This document shows positions 1 through 8,940 of a DNA stretch of 64,000 bases, one piece after another; within the stretch, counting starts at the first letter, position 1; every line of letters begins with the position of its first letter. Source of the DNA: Lachnoclostridium sp. Marseille-P6806 (GTDB lineage Bacteria > Bacillota > Clostridia > Lachnospirales > Lachnospiraceae); the NCBI RefSeq assembly GCF_900625025.1, contig NZ_LR130583.1:54998-118997 (forward strand), read 5' to 3'. The position numbers and the translations under genes were made by a program. Under the pieces are notes generated by a model. The model made no database searches and was not told the origin of the DNA. It saw only the letters and a list, made by a program, of their open reading frames with translations.

Positions 1-130
1 GAGCGAGCCTGCCGTCCGCTACGTCATCACGACGCCGGTGCCGGCGACGATCGTGATCGACGGCACGACATATGAAAGGGGCCCGGGGAGCTATCTGTTT
101 TTCAGGGATGCTGCGGCGGGGAGGATTTGA
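1..130 (+). CDS. C-terminal end of an unidentified enzyme, possibly an alpha-L-rhamnosidase
   Basis: An open frame runs in from the window edge and stops at TGA 128-130, giving about 42 residues that end in a beta-rich stretch with the motif ERGPGSYLF. Glycoside hydrolases with a C-terminal beta-sandwich, including GH78 rhamnosidases, often end in a similar G-x-GSY-x-F strand. L-rhamnose isomerase follows close by, which makes a rhamnosidase plausible, but that is inference. The catalytic part lies outside the window, so the family cannot be confirmed. The converging AraC gene ends only 11 bp downstream. Confidence 0.4.
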   Translation, partial: SEPAVRYVITTPVPATIVIDGTTYERGPGSYLFFRDAAAGRI

Positions 131-141
131 GAGCAGGAGCT

Positions 142-1125
142 TCATTCCGTAAATGGAAACCGTCGGTATTCCCTCGGCGACATTCCATAATTGCGCCGGA
201 ACAGCCGGTGGAAGAAGCTGGTGTTCTCGTATCCCACAGCGGCGGAGATCTCATCGACGGAGAGCATGGTGTTCCGGAGCAGGAAGCAGGCCTGTGAGAG
301 CCGCTTTTCCTGCAGCAGCAGGCGGAACGTGCTGCCGGTTTCCGCCCGGACGAGACGGCTCAGCGAGCTCAGATCCATGCGGTTTTCGGCGGCAAAGCCG
401 GACAGGGAGGCCTCCCGGTATTCCGTCTCGATGTAGGAGAGGAGGCGGATGATGAGCTGCTGCTCATAGGAGGCCTCCGGCGTCCGTATCTCGCCCGCGC
501 AGTTCATGAGGTACAGAAACAGGAGCCCCATGCCGGTTTGCGAGAGCGTCCGCCGGTTGGGGACGTCGTTCAGCATGGTCCAGATGAGGTTTTCCATCAG
601 ATTTTGTACGGGCAGGTTTTCCGCGACGCGGAAATACAGATAATTTCCGCCCCGATCCGTGTCGGTCAGACAGCCGATGATGAAGTCGCGGAGCGGGCTC
701 TCCTCCCTCGCGATCATGCGCAGGGAGGAATCAAAAAAAGACGGGCGAATCATGAAGTTCACGGCGATGTCATGCCGGCCGGCGGGGAGGATCTCCTGAA
801 CGGCGTGCCGGTTCAGAAAAAGGAGATCCCCCTCTTTCAGAATAATGCGGCTGCCGTCGATGATGTGCGTGGTCGCGCCGCGGCACATGTAGACGAACTC
901 GATGAAATTATGCGTGTGCTTTGGAAAATGCAGAAAGCGCACATGAGGGCGGATGTCGATCTGCCGTCCGTTGGCGAGCACGATGGAGGAATCGATTTCA
1001 TTTTCGGACGCGCCCGCAGAATCGGCGCGGTAGTAGAGCGTCCGGTCGACCTCCGTTTTTCCCTGAAGTATCTTCCTCTCTTCTTCGGTGATCCGGCTGA
1101 GCCGGTTCAGCAGGTCACGGTTCAT
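142..1125 (-). CDS. AraC family transcriptional regulator with cupin-type sensor domain
   Basis: This 327-residue protein has the usual two-part AraC layout. The N-terminal half is a cupin-like sugar-sensing barrel with an HTHNFIEF metal/ligand-type motif. The C-terminal roughly 100 residues carry two helix-turn-helices, ending in the signature VGYENTSFFHRLFRRNYGMSPREYRR. The ATG at 1125 is preferred to the upstream one at 1155 because a strong AGGAGG lies 9 bases before it. It is transcribed away from rhaA across a 255-bp gap, so it is the natural candidate regulator of rhamnose use. The inducer is inferred from position only. The minus strand of the gap has a TATAAT-like -10 near 1200. Confidence 0.9.
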   Translation of the reverse strand: MNRDLLNRLSRITEEERKILQGKTEVDRTLYYRADSAGASENEIDSSIVLANGRQIDIRPHVRFLHFPKHTHNFIEFVYMCRGATTHIIDGSRIILKEGDLLFLNRHAVQEILPAGRHDIAVNFMIRPSFFDSSLRMIAREESPLRDFIIGCLTDTDRGGNYLYFRVAENLPVQNLMENLIWTMLNDVPNRRTLSQTGMGLLFLYLMNCAGEIRTPEASYEQQLIIRLLSYIETEYREASLSGFAAENRMDLSSLSRLVRAETGSTFRLLLQEKRLSQACFLLRNTMLSVDEISAAVGYENTSFFHRLFRRNYGMSPREYRRFPFTE

Positions 1126-1380
1126 TTTCGGACTCCTCCTTAGCGGAACGCGCAAACGCCCGCCGCTTCTGTTCTTTTCCTTGATTGTATTTATGATTAT
1201 ATTATACGATATGCCGCTCGCGGATTCTCTATCGGGAATTTCAAAAACGGACGCTTTTTATTGTGAGTGCGGACCTTATCAGGAACGCTTTTTTCTGGAA
1301 TAATGATGTCATGGTGCAGAAGTCCGGCACAGGGCCGGCGCTGCGGGTAAATGCTTTCAGGGGATGCAGGAGGTTGCGCA

Positions 1381-2631
1381 ATGACATTACAGGAACGCTA
1401 TGAAGAGGCGAAGCGCCGCTATGCGGAGCTCGGCGTCGACACGGACAGGGCCATCGGGGCGGCGGAGGGGATCCGTCTTTCGATGCACTGCTGGCAGGGC
1501 GACGATGTGGTCGGCTTTGACCAGAAAGGGCCGCTGTCGGGCGGCATTCAGACGACCGGGAATTATCCGTACAAGGCGACGACGCCGGAGCAGCTGATGC
1601 AGGACATGGACAAGGTTCTGTCCTATGTGCCGGGGCATCATAAGATCAATCTGCACGCGAGCTATGCGATTTTTGAGGAGGGGGAGTGGGCCGACCGCAA
1701 CAGGCTCGAGCCGAAGCACTTTGCCCGCTGGGTCGAGTACGCAAAGGCGCACGGTCTCGGCATCGATTTCAATCCCACGCTGTTCTCGCATCCGCTGGCG
1801 GCGGATGCGACGCTCTCGTCGGAGAATGAGGAGGTGCGGCGATTCTGGATCGAGCACTGTATCGCCTGTCTTAAAATCACGGAATATTTTGCCCGGGAGA
1901 CCGACCAGCCGAGCCTCATGAACATCTGGATCCCGGACGGCTTCAAGGATATTCCGGCGGATCGGAAAGGACCGAGAGCGAGGCTGAAAAATTCCCTCGA
2001 CCAGATCATCTCGGTTCCGTATGATCACGATGCGGTCTATATTTCGGTCGAATCCAAGGTGTTCGGCATCGGCCTTGAGTCCATGACGGTCGGCTCGCAC
2101 GAGTTCTACATGAATTATGCGGCGAAAAACAACCTGCTGTGCCTCATCGACACAGGGCATTTCCATCCGACGGAGAATGTGGCGGATAAGCTCTCCTCGC
2201 TGCTGCTGTTCGGCGACCGGATGGCGTTGCATGTCTCGCGCCCGGTGCGCTGGGACTCGGATCATGTCGTTCTGTTTAATGACGATCTGAGGGAGCTTGC
2301 GCAGGAAATCGTGCGCAACGATCCGCAGAGATTCTTTATCGGAATGGATTACTTCGACGCTTCGATCAACCGCGTCGCGGCATGGACCAACGGGATGCGG
2401 AGCATGGAAAAGGCTCTGCTGTACGCGGAGCTCACGCCGAACGCCGAGCTGGCAAGGCTTCAGGAGGAGCGCAGCTTCACGAAGCTGATGAGCCTGCGCG
2501 AGGCGGTCAAGGTCATGCCGTTCGGTGATGTGTGGGATTATTACTGTGCTAAAAACGGCGTCCCGCAGGAAACGGAGTGGTTTGCCGACTGCGAGGCATA
2601 TGAAAAGGAGATCGCGGCGGTCAGAGGCTGA
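1381..2631 (+). CDS. rhaA: L-rhamnose isomerase
   Basis: The protein (416 residues, normal for RhaA) interconverts L-rhamnose and L-rhamnulose in the cytoplasm, using a TIM barrel and two divalent metals. The sequence shows the family landmarks: SMHCWQGDDVVGF near the N terminus, the substrate segment GGIQTTGNYPYKA, HKINLHASYA, and the metal-site region LIDTGHFHPTENVADK. The ATG at 1381 has AGGAGG 8 bases upstream; the earlier ATG at 1351 has no such site. No rhamnulokinase or rhamnulose-1-phosphate aldolase is present in the window, so the rest of the pathway must be elsewhere or upstream. The divergent AraC gene is its probable regulator. Confidence 0.95.
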   Translation: MTLQERYEEAKRRYAELGVDTDRAIGAAEGIRLSMHCWQGDDVVGFDQKGPLSGGIQTTGNYPYKATTPEQLMQDMDKVLSYVPGHHKINLHASYAIFEEGEWADRNRLEPKHFARWVEYAKAHGLGIDFNPTLFSHPLAADATLSSENEEVRRFWIEHCIACLKITEYFARETDQPSLMNIWIPDGFKDIPADRKGPRARLKNSLDQIISVPYDHDAVYISVESKVFGIGLESMTVGSHEFYMNYAAKNNLLCLIDTGHFHPTENVADKLSSLLLFGDRMALHVSRPVRWDSDHVVLFNDDLRELAQEIVRNDPQRFFIGMDYFDASINRVAAWTNGMRSMEKALLYAELTPNAELARLQEERSFTKLMSLREAVKVMPFGDVWDYYCAKNGVPQETEWFADCEAYEKEIAAVRG

Positions 2632-2772
2632 GCTTTTGTCCCGGCCGTGCGATGAATATGGTCAGCGTCTTCCCGGAGAGCGGGGAGGCGCTGATTTTTT
2701 ATGCGGGCTTGCATAGAGTGTGGCACGGAAGTACACAAAAGAAGGGGACGTTTTTTGTGAAGAATCCCACTA

Positions 2773-2800
2773 TTGACGGAGAACGGTGCGATATTATAAT
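2773..2800 (+). promoter_or_regulatory. Promoter of the LacI/GH13/ABC operon
   Basis: TTGACG at 2773-2778 and a perfect TATAAT at 2795-2800 are separated by 16 bases. The predicted transcription start falls within the palindromic operator that begins at 2804, about 85 bases before the lacI-type gene. The operon therefore looks autoregulated. Confidence 0.8.
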
Positions 2801-2803
2801 AAA

Positions 2804-2817
2804 TGCAAACGGTTGCA
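2804..2817. promoter_or_regulatory. LacI-family operator O1
   Basis: TGCAAACGGTTGCA is nearly a perfect palindrome with the central CG and the flanking GCAA/TTGC typical of LacI/MalR-type operators. It sits four bases downstream of the -10 box, where a bound repressor would block initiation. It also resembles a CcpA cre site, so catabolite repression is an alternative. Confidence 0.75.
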
Positions 2818-2859
2818 TAAGAAATAAATGCATTAAATGCGGGATATAAAGAAAAATAA

Positions 2860-2873
2860 CGCATACGATTGCA
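2860..2873. promoter_or_regulatory. Second LacI-family operator O2
   Basis: CGCATACGATTGCA matches the GCAAACG-TTGC pattern of O1 at most positions and lies 56 bp downstream, centre to centre, just before the regulator's start codon. Two operators about five helical turns apart would allow looping or cooperative binding; this is inferred from spacing. Confidence 0.55.
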
Positions 2874-2891
2874 AAGGCGGGAGGCGTGATT

Positions 2892-3944
2892 ATGTCGGCG
2901 ACGATCAAGGACATTGCAAAGCTTGTCGGGGTATCTCCGTCCACGGTATCCAGAGCGCTGAACGGGAGCTCTCTCATCTCCGGGGAGACGAGGAACAGGA
3001 TACAGAAAGCAATGAAGCAGCTCGATTATCACCCCAACAGTCTGGCCAAGAGCTTTGCGACGGGCAGCACCGGCACGATTGCCCTGATCATCGACGCGGA
3101 CAACGAAAAGGACTTTGCCAATAATTTTTTCAACCGCAGCATGTTTGCGATGGAGCGCATCGCGCAGGCAAACGGCTACAATCTGCTCATCACAAACGAC
3201 AATGAGAAGCGCCGGGTGATCAGCTCTCTGGTGTATGAGAAAAAGGCGGACGGCCTCATCATCCCCTCGTCCAGCGTCAATCTGCATCTGATGGCCATGC
3301 TGGATAAGGAGCGCTTTCCGTATGTCGTCATGGGAAGCCCCGCGATACTGAGCGATCAGCTCGCATGGGTCGATGTGGACAATGAGCAGGGAAGCGGCAT
3401 CGCGGTGCGGCATCTGGCGGAGGAGGGGTACAGACGTCCCGCGCTGGTCATTGAGAATGAGGAAACGGTCTTTGCAAAGAGCCGTGTGCAGGGCTTTCGA
3501 AAGGCGGTAAGAGAGCTGGAGGGCGGAGGAAGCGCCGTGATCTGCTGCACGCCGGACGAAGCGGCGCTCGGGGAGGAGCTTGCGGCCGCTCTGGAGGGAG
3601 GCCGGTGCGACGCGTTTCTCTGCGCCAACAATGAGCTGGCGTTCCGGACGCTGCAGCTGCTTCGGGCGCGCGGGCTCCGGGTTCCGGAGGATATCGGGCT
3701 GGTGACCTTTGACAATTATCCGTTTGCCGAATATATGGATCCGCCGGTCACCGCGGTGGATGTGGACACGTATGAGCTGGGACGGATGGCGGCGGAGTAT
3801 CTGTTTTTCAGGATCAAAAACAGGGAGCAGAGGCCGGAGAGACGGCTCCTCAGGACAGAACTGATCCCGCGCGCCTCCTCCGGCCGGAGGGGAGAAAAAG
3901 CAGACAGCGCCTGCGCAGAGCGGCAGGCAGGAGGGAAGCGTTGA
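2892..3944 (+). CDS. LacI family transcriptional repressor (alpha-glucan operon)
   Basis: The protein has 350 residues with a textbook LacI N-terminal helix-turn-helix (TIKDIAKLVGVSPSTVSRAL) and hinge helix, followed by a periplasmic-binding-protein-like sugar-sensing core. The last segment, DIGLVTFDNYPFAEYMDPP, is typical of MalR/CcpA-like members. ATG 2892 has GGGAGG seven bases upstream, which decides it over GTG 2886. The stop codon overlaps the TTG start of the GH13 gene by four bases (TTGA), so translation is probably coupled. It probably represses its own operon through the two operators ahead of it and responds to a maltose-like sugar, judging by the next gene. Confidence 0.9.
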   Translation: MSATIKDIAKLVGVSPSTVSRALNGSSLISGETRNRIQKAMKQLDYHPNSLAKSFATGSTGTIALIIDADNEKDFANNFFNRSMFAMERIAQANGYNLLITNDNEKRRVISSLVYEKKADGLIIPSSSVNLHLMAMLDKERFPYVVMGSPAILSDQLAWVDVDNEQGSGIAVRHLAEEGYRRPALVIENEETVFAKSRVQGFRKAVRELEGGGSAVICCTPDEAALGEELAAALEGGRCDAFLCANNELAFRTLQLLRARGLRVPEDIGLVTFDNYPFAEYMDPPVTAVDVDTYELGRMAAEYLFFRIKNREQRPERRLLRTELIPRASSGRRGEKADSACAERQAGGKR

Positions 3945-5725
3945 ACAGAGAAGCGCTGCAGCATACCGGAGCCTATCCGGACATTTATCTGACAGAGCGG
4001 AACCGGCTCAGGGTCCGGCTTCATACCGCGGCCGGCGAGGCGGTGCGGTGCCGGCTTCATTATTTTTCGAGAACCGATCCGGAAGAGCTCCGGACAGCCG
4101 AGCTGCAGCGGATATACCGGGATGCACGGCAGGATCATTTTGAGACGGAAATAACGTTCCGGGAGGTGGCGAGATATCAGAAATATTATTTCGAGATCTC
4201 GGAAAACGGAGAGAGCGTCTATCTGACGGCGTGGGGACTTTCCGGGGAAAGGCCGGAGGACGGATATTTCGAGTTTCTGTACGCGAATACGACAGATGTT
4301 GTGCACGTGCCGGAGTGGAGCCGGGGCGTCATTTATTATCAGATCTTTCCGGAGCGCTTCTGCAATGGCGACCCGTCGAATGATCCTCCGGGAGCGGAGG
4401 CGTGGGGGAGCCGCCCGACGCGCGACAATCACACGGGAGGAGACATCCGGGGGATTGCGGAGAGGCTGGACTATCTTGAACAGCTCGGGGCGGAATGCCT
4501 GTATCTGACCCCGATTTTTGAGGCGGATTACAACCATAAATATGCGACGACGGATTATTACCGCATCGATCCGCAGTTCGGGACGAAGGAGGACCTGAGA
4601 GAGCTCGTTCAAAAAGCGCATGCCAGAGGCATCCGCGTGATTCTGGACGGGGTGTTCAATCACACCGGCATTCATTTCCGGGCGTTTGAGGATATCCTTG
4701 CGCGGCAGGAGCAATCGCCATTTTGCGGCTGGTACCATATCACACAATTTCCGGTGACGGTTTCGAGCCGCTCCTATGAATGTGTGGGCGCCTACAAATA
4801 TATGCCGAAGCTCAATACGGGAAACCCCGAGGTGCGGAAATTCATCCTTGACGTGATGACGTACTGGGTGGAGGAAAGCGGGATCGACGGCTGGCGGCTC
4901 GATGTGGCGGACGAGGTCGACGCGGGCGTCTGGACGGAGGCGAGGCTCCTTTTCAAGGACAGATATCCGGACTGCATTCTTCTCGGCGAGACATGGGGCA
5001 GCGGCCTGCGGCTGATGGACGGGATGCAGATGGACAGTATCATGAACTACGGCTTCCGGGATGCGGTCCGCGATTATATCGCATGCGGGAGCATCGGGGC
5101 AAAGGAATTGGCGGAGCGCATGGGGGGCCTGTTGTCCCGTTTCCCGGAGGCGATGAATCAGGCGCTGTTCAATCTGCTGGACAGTCATGATACCGGGCGT
5201 TTCCTTTTTCTTGCGGACAACCGCGTGGAAAGGCTCCGTCTGGCGGCCGTCCTGCAGATGATGTTTGTGGGGGCGCCGTCCATCTATTACGGGGACGAGA
5301 TCGGTCTGAGCGGAGATAACGATCCGGACTGCCGCGGCTGCATGATTTGGGAAAAGGAGGGGCAAAACCTCGCGCTCCTTGCGGATTATCAGAGGCTCGC
5401 CGCGATCCGGAAGCAGAATTCCTGTGTCAGGACCGGCGCGTTTCATGTCAACGTCGCGGAGGGGAGGGTGTTCGGCTTCCTCCGCAGCGGGAAAGGAGGA
5501 GACATCGCGGTTCTCATCAATGCGGGAGCAGAGAAGAGAACGCTGCGGGTGCCGGTGCTCCGGGCGGCGCTCTACCGCGGGATTTTCGGAGGCGGCGCCG
5601 CGTACGATACGGACAGGTCCGTATCCGGAGCGCTCTATGGCGCGGACATGCAGCGCTACGAGGGGACGCTCACCGTGGAAATCGAAGCGATGCAGGCAAA
5701 AATACTGAAAGAAGAAACAAGCTGA
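3941..5725 (+). CDS. GH13 neopullulanase / cyclomaltodextrinase-like alpha-glycosidase
   Basis: The 594-residue protein has an N-terminal beta-sandwich of about 110 residues resembling CBM34, then a GH13 (alpha/beta)8 barrel. Catalytic residues are visible: nucleophile Asp321 in GWRLD, acid/base Glu350 in ILLGE, and transition-state Asp417 in LLDSHD. DGVFNHTG marks conserved region I. No signal peptide is present, so it acts in the cytoplasm on imported maltodextrins, cyclodextrins or pullulan fragments, as subfamily 20 enzymes do. It starts with TTG at 3941, inside the LacI stop codon, preceded by GGAGGG. The next gene is 27 bp away and encodes an ABC binding lipoprotein, completing an uptake-and-hydrolysis operon. 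Exact substrate is inferred. Confidence 0.92.
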   Translation: MNREALQHTGAYPDIYLTERNRLRVRLHTAAGEAVRCRLHYFSRTDPEELRTAELQRIYRDARQDHFETEITFREVARYQKYYFEISENGESVYLTAWGLSGERPEDGYFEFLYANTTDVVHVPEWSRGVIYYQIFPERFCNGDPSNDPPGAEAWGSRPTRDNHTGGDIRGIAERLDYLEQLGAECLYLTPIFEADYNHKYATTDYYRIDPQFGTKEDLRELVQKAHARGIRVILDGVFNHTGIHFRAFEDILARQEQSPFCGWYHITQFPVTVSSRSYECVGAYKYMPKLNTGNPEVRKFILDVMTYWVEESGIDGWRLDVADEVDAGVWTEARLLFKDRYPDCILLGETWGSGLRLMDGMQMDSIMNYGFRDAVRDYIACGSIGAKELAERMGGLLSRFPEAMNQALFNLLDSHDTGRFLFLADNRVERLRLAAVLQMMFVGAPSIYYGDEIGLSGDNDPDCRGCMIWEKEGQNLALLADYQRLAAIRKQNSCVRTGAFHVNVAEGRVFGFLRSGKGGDIAVLINAGAEKRTLRVPVLRAALYRGIFGGGAAYDTDRSVSGALYGADMQRYEGTLTVEIEAMQAKILKEETS

Positions 5726-5752
5726 CGCACACAATTTTAAGGAGGAAACCAA

Positions 5753-7117
5753 ATGAGGAGAGAAAAGATCAAAAAAATACCGGCGCTGCTGCTTGCGTCT
5801 GCGATAGGCTTGGCGGCGACAGCAGGCTGCGGGAGCAGCGCACCGGCAGGTTCTGAAACCGCTGCACGCAGCGAAGAATCAGCGAAAGAATCGGAAAAGA
5901 AAACGGAGACCGGAACCGGGACGCCGGAAGAGGCGGCAGAGGAGCCGGCCGGAACGGTCACCATCAGCTTCTGGCATCATTATAGCGCACAGTCTGAGGA
6001 AAATAAAACGCTGACGGAGATTCTGATTCCGGAATTTGAAAAGGAAAATCCCGGCATCCAAGTCAATGCGGTTTCACATGAATGGGCCGATCTGCACGAT
6101 AAGCTCCTGATCAGCGCCCGCTCGGACACGCTGCCGGATGTGGCGAGACTCGACAGCGCGTGGGTTCCGGAATTTCAGAAAATGGGGATTCTGGTTCCGT
6201 TGAATCAGGAAATCGACGGCTTTGAGGAGGCGGCGGATGCGCTGCTTGAGAGCGCGATGTCGACGGCCGCGATCGGGGGAGACCAGTACGGGCTTGCGCT
6301 GAACACGAATACGAAAATTCTGTATTACAACAAGGAAGCGTTTGAAAAAGCGGGACTTGCCGTTCCGGAGACGATGGAGGATTTTGCTGCGGCCTGCCGC
6401 GCGCTTGCCGGAGCCAATGAAAACGGGCAGCAGGTCTGGGGCTATGATGAGCCGGCTCTGTCGGGCTGGAACCTGTGTCCCTTTATCTGGAGCATGGGAG
6501 GCGCGCTGACGGACGAGACGCAGACAAAAGCGACGGGCTATATCAACAGCCCCGAGACCGTCGCGGCGATCGAAATGCTTGCGGAGCTGTATCAGGAAAA
6601 TGCGATCACCGGCTGGAACAGCGGCGATATCCCGATGACGGACGGCTTCGGAACCGGACGCTACATGATGCTGCTGGAGGGGCCGTGGAAGGTGGCGGAG
6701 CTCGCCGGGGCGTACCCGGATTTCGCGTATGGGACGGCCGCGGTGCCCGCAGGAAAGGACGGCTCGGTTTCGGTGCTTGGCGGCGAGGACATCGCGATGT
6801 TCCGCACGGCAAACCGGGATGCGGCGTGGAAATTCATGACCTTTATGACGGGAGCCTATGCGCAGGAGGAGATGGCGAAATGCGGACAGATCCCCTGCAA
6901 TAAGGAAGCGCTCCGGAGCGATACGGTGAAGAATGCGGATTTTGCGCCTTATATCGAGCAGCTGAAAACAGCAAAGTCGCGCCCCACGGTGGCGGCGTGG
7001 TCGGAGATTGACACCGAGCTTGCGACAGCGGTCACGGCGGTGGTGAACGGTGAGAAGACGGCGCAGGAGGCGATGGACGAGCTGGCGCCGAAGGTGGATC
7101 AGCTGCTTTCGGAATAA
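5753..7117 (+). CDS. Sugar ABC transporter substrate-binding lipoprotein
   Basis: The protein has 454 residues, with a lipoprotein signal sequence ending in the lipobox ATAGC, then a Ser/Glu/Lys-rich linker, then a family-1 (MalE/UgpB type) sugar-binding fold. Landmarks are TISFWHHYS, NTNTKILYYNKEAFEKAG and the Trp-containing segment AWKFMTFMTGAYAQEEMAK. It should sit outside the membrane and hand a malto-oligosaccharide to the two permeases that follow. AAGGAGG precedes the ATG. No ATPase gene is in the operon, as is usual in Clostridia where a shared MsmK-like ATPase serves many importers. Confidence 0.92.
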   Translation: MRREKIKKIPALLLASAIGLAATAGCGSSAPAGSETAARSEESAKESEKKTETGTGTPEEAAEEPAGTVTISFWHHYSAQSEENKTLTEILIPEFEKENPGIQVNAVSHEWADLHDKLLISARSDTLPDVARLDSAWVPEFQKMGILVPLNQEIDGFEEAADALLESAMSTAAIGGDQYGLALNTNTKILYYNKEAFEKAGLAVPETMEDFAAACRALAGANENGQQVWGYDEPALSGWNLCPFIWSMGGALTDETQTKATGYINSPETVAAIEMLAELYQENAITGWNSGDIPMTDGFGTGRYMMLLEGPWKVAELAGAYPDFAYGTAAVPAGKDGSVSVLGGEDIAMFRTANRDAAWKFMTFMTGAYAQEEMAKCGQIPCNKEALRSDTVKNADFAPYIEQLKTAKSRPTVAAWSEIDTELATAVTAVVNGEKTAQEAMDELAPKVDQLLSE

Positions 7118-7156
7118 GATCGTCCGATCCGAAAGAGGCCGGGCGCGGAGGTGACA

Positions 7157-8035
7157 ATGAAACTGAAAGGAAAAAGCAGGGCGGAAATCGCGATGCTCCT
7201 CCTGCCGGGGCTTCTGATCTTCGGGACGTTCACGATTTATCCGATTGTGAGGCTGTTCTGGATGAGCTTCTGCGGATGGGATTTCGGTTCTTTCCTGAAG
7301 CAGGAGTTCATCGGCCTGTCCAATTACAGGGAGGTCGTGACGGACGGGTATTTCCGGACGGCGTTTGCAAATACGCTGGCGTACACGGCCGTCACGGTGC
7401 CGGCCCAGATGCTGCTGGGACTTTTTGTGGCGATGCTGATTCATTCTCTGCCGAGGGGGCAGATCGGCTTCCGGGTGGCTTATTATCTTCCCGTGATCAC
7501 CTCGTGGGTGATCTGCTCGCTGGTGTTCCGCTATGTTTTTAATACCGAGGGACTTCTCAACTATTTTCTCACGCAGGTCGTTCATGCGGCGCCGCAGAAC
7601 ATCCGCTGGCTCGATTCGCGCTGGGGCGGCATGTCTGTGGCGATGCTTCTGGGAATATGGAAAGGGATAGGCTGGAATATGGTCGTGTTTCTGGCGGCCC
7701 TGCAGACGGTCCCCCGGGAGCTGTACGAGTCCGCCTCTCTGGACGGCGCGGGAGCGTGGAAGAAATTTGTGTATGTCACGCTTCCGGGGATACGGGGAAC
7801 GCTGCTGTTTGCCCTTGTCATGCTCACGATCGGCGGCTTCAATGTCTACACCTCGACGAAGCTCATCACGGACGGAAAGCCGGGGCACGAGACGGAGGTC
7901 GTGCTGACGTGGATGTATTACAAGGCGTTCAGCACCGGAAAATTCGGCTATGCTGCGGCGCTGTCCTTTATCATTGCGCTGGTGCTCGCCGTGCTGGCGG
8001 TTCTGCAGTTTCGGCTTATGAGGGAAAAAACTTGA
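7157..8035 (+). CDS. Sugar ABC transporter permease (MalF/UgpA type)
   Basis: This 292-residue membrane protein has six hydrophobic segments and the EAA-loop sequence ELYESASLDGAGAWKKF, the cytoplasmic contact with the transport ATPase. ATG 7157 is chosen over GTG 7151 because GGAGGTGA lies just upstream at proper distance. It follows the binding protein by 39 bp, and its stop overlaps a TTG start for the next permease. It forms the first half of the importer channel for an alpha-glucan oligosaccharide (substrate inferred from the GH13 gene). Confidence 0.92.
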   Translation: MKLKGKSRAEIAMLLLPGLLIFGTFTIYPIVRLFWMSFCGWDFGSFLKQEFIGLSNYREVVTDGYFRTAFANTLAYTAVTVPAQMLLGLFVAMLIHSLPRGQIGFRVAYYLPVITSWVICSLVFRYVFNTEGLLNYFLTQVVHAAPQNIRWLDSRWGGMSVAMLLGIWKGIGWNMVVFLAALQTVPRELYESASLDGAGAWKKFVYVTLPGIRGTLLFALVMLTIGGFNVYTSTKLITDGKPGHETEVVLTWMYYKAFSTGKFGYAAALSFIIALVLAVLAVLQFRLMREKT

Positions 8036-8898
8036 AAAGGATGAGACAGGCTGCGAATATCGGCAGCCGGAAGTGGATGATGCTGCTTGCGGGGGCAATT
8101 CTGGCGGCGGGCGTCGCAGTGGTTGTTCTGCCCATGGTTTATATGATCAGCACGGCGCTGAAGCCGAACGGGGCGCTGTATGAATATCCGCCGCGCTTTT
8201 TCCCCTCGCGGCAGGAAATCACGCTGGAAAATTTCCGGTATATTCTGGGGCAGAAAAAGTTCATCACAAATTTCTTCAACAGCGCCGTCGTGTCGGTGAC
8301 GACGGTGCTCGGCTCGGCGGCCGTGGCCTCTGCGCTTGCGTTCTGCATCGCGAGGTTCCGATTTCCGGGGAGAACGTTTCTCTTTTCCTTTATCATTCTG
8401 ACCATGATCATTCCGGGAACCACCATGATCGTCCCGCAGTATGAGCTGGCGGTAAGGCTCCGCGCCGTGAACCGGCTGTGGGGACTGATTCCGTTTTACA
8501 TCGCGTGGGTGATCCCCTACTCAACCTTTATGATCAAGGGCTTTGTGGAGAGCGTGCCGAAAGAGCTGGATGAGGCGACGTATATCGACGGAGGGGGCGT
8601 CCTCACGGTTTACCGGCATGTGATCCTGCCGCTTTCCAAGCCCGGGATCGCTTCGGTGTCCATTTTTAACTTCCTGACGGCATGGGAGGAGTTTCCATGG
8701 GCGAATACCGTGATCAATGACGATGCGAAGCGGACGCTTCCCATTGCGATATCCGGTTTTTTCGGCCAGCATCAGTTTACGCAGTGGGGTTATGTCTTTG
8801 CGCTGTCCGTGCTCAGTCTGATTCCGATTCTGGCGGTCTTTCTCTCCTGTCAGCGCTTCTTTGTCGAGGGGCTGACGGCGGGGAGCGTCAAGGGGTGA
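8032..8898 (+). CDS. Sugar ABC transporter permease (MalG type)
   Basis: The protein has about 288 residues, six membrane segments, the EAA motif KELDEATYIDGGG, and the C-terminal GLTAGSVKG that ends nearly all MalG-type permeases. The start is uncertain. TTG 8032 overlaps the preceding stop as TTGA, exactly as the GH13 gene does, with AGGG upstream. ATG 8041 is the alternative but has no well-spaced ribosome site. It pairs with the preceding permease. A near-copy of the last coding bases (8882-8898) recurs at 8918-8934 just past the stop. Confidence 0.9.
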   Translation: MKRMRQAANIGSRKWMMLLAGAILAAGVAVVVLPMVYMISTALKPNGALYEYPPRFFPSRQEITLENFRYILGQKKFITNFFNSAVVSVTTVLGSAAVASALAFCIARFRFPGRTFLFSFIILTMIIPGTTMIVPQYELAVRLRAVNRLWGLIPFYIAWVIPYSTFMIKGFVESVPKELDEATYIDGGGVLTVYRHVILPLSKPGIASVSIFNFLTAWEEFPWANTVINDDAKRTLPIAISGFFGQHQFTQWGYVFALSVLSLIPILAVFLSCQRFFVEGLTAGSVKG

Positions 8899-8940
8899 GA
8901 AGCGTGAAAAGGCTGAGGAGCGTCAGGGGATGAGGCGCGC

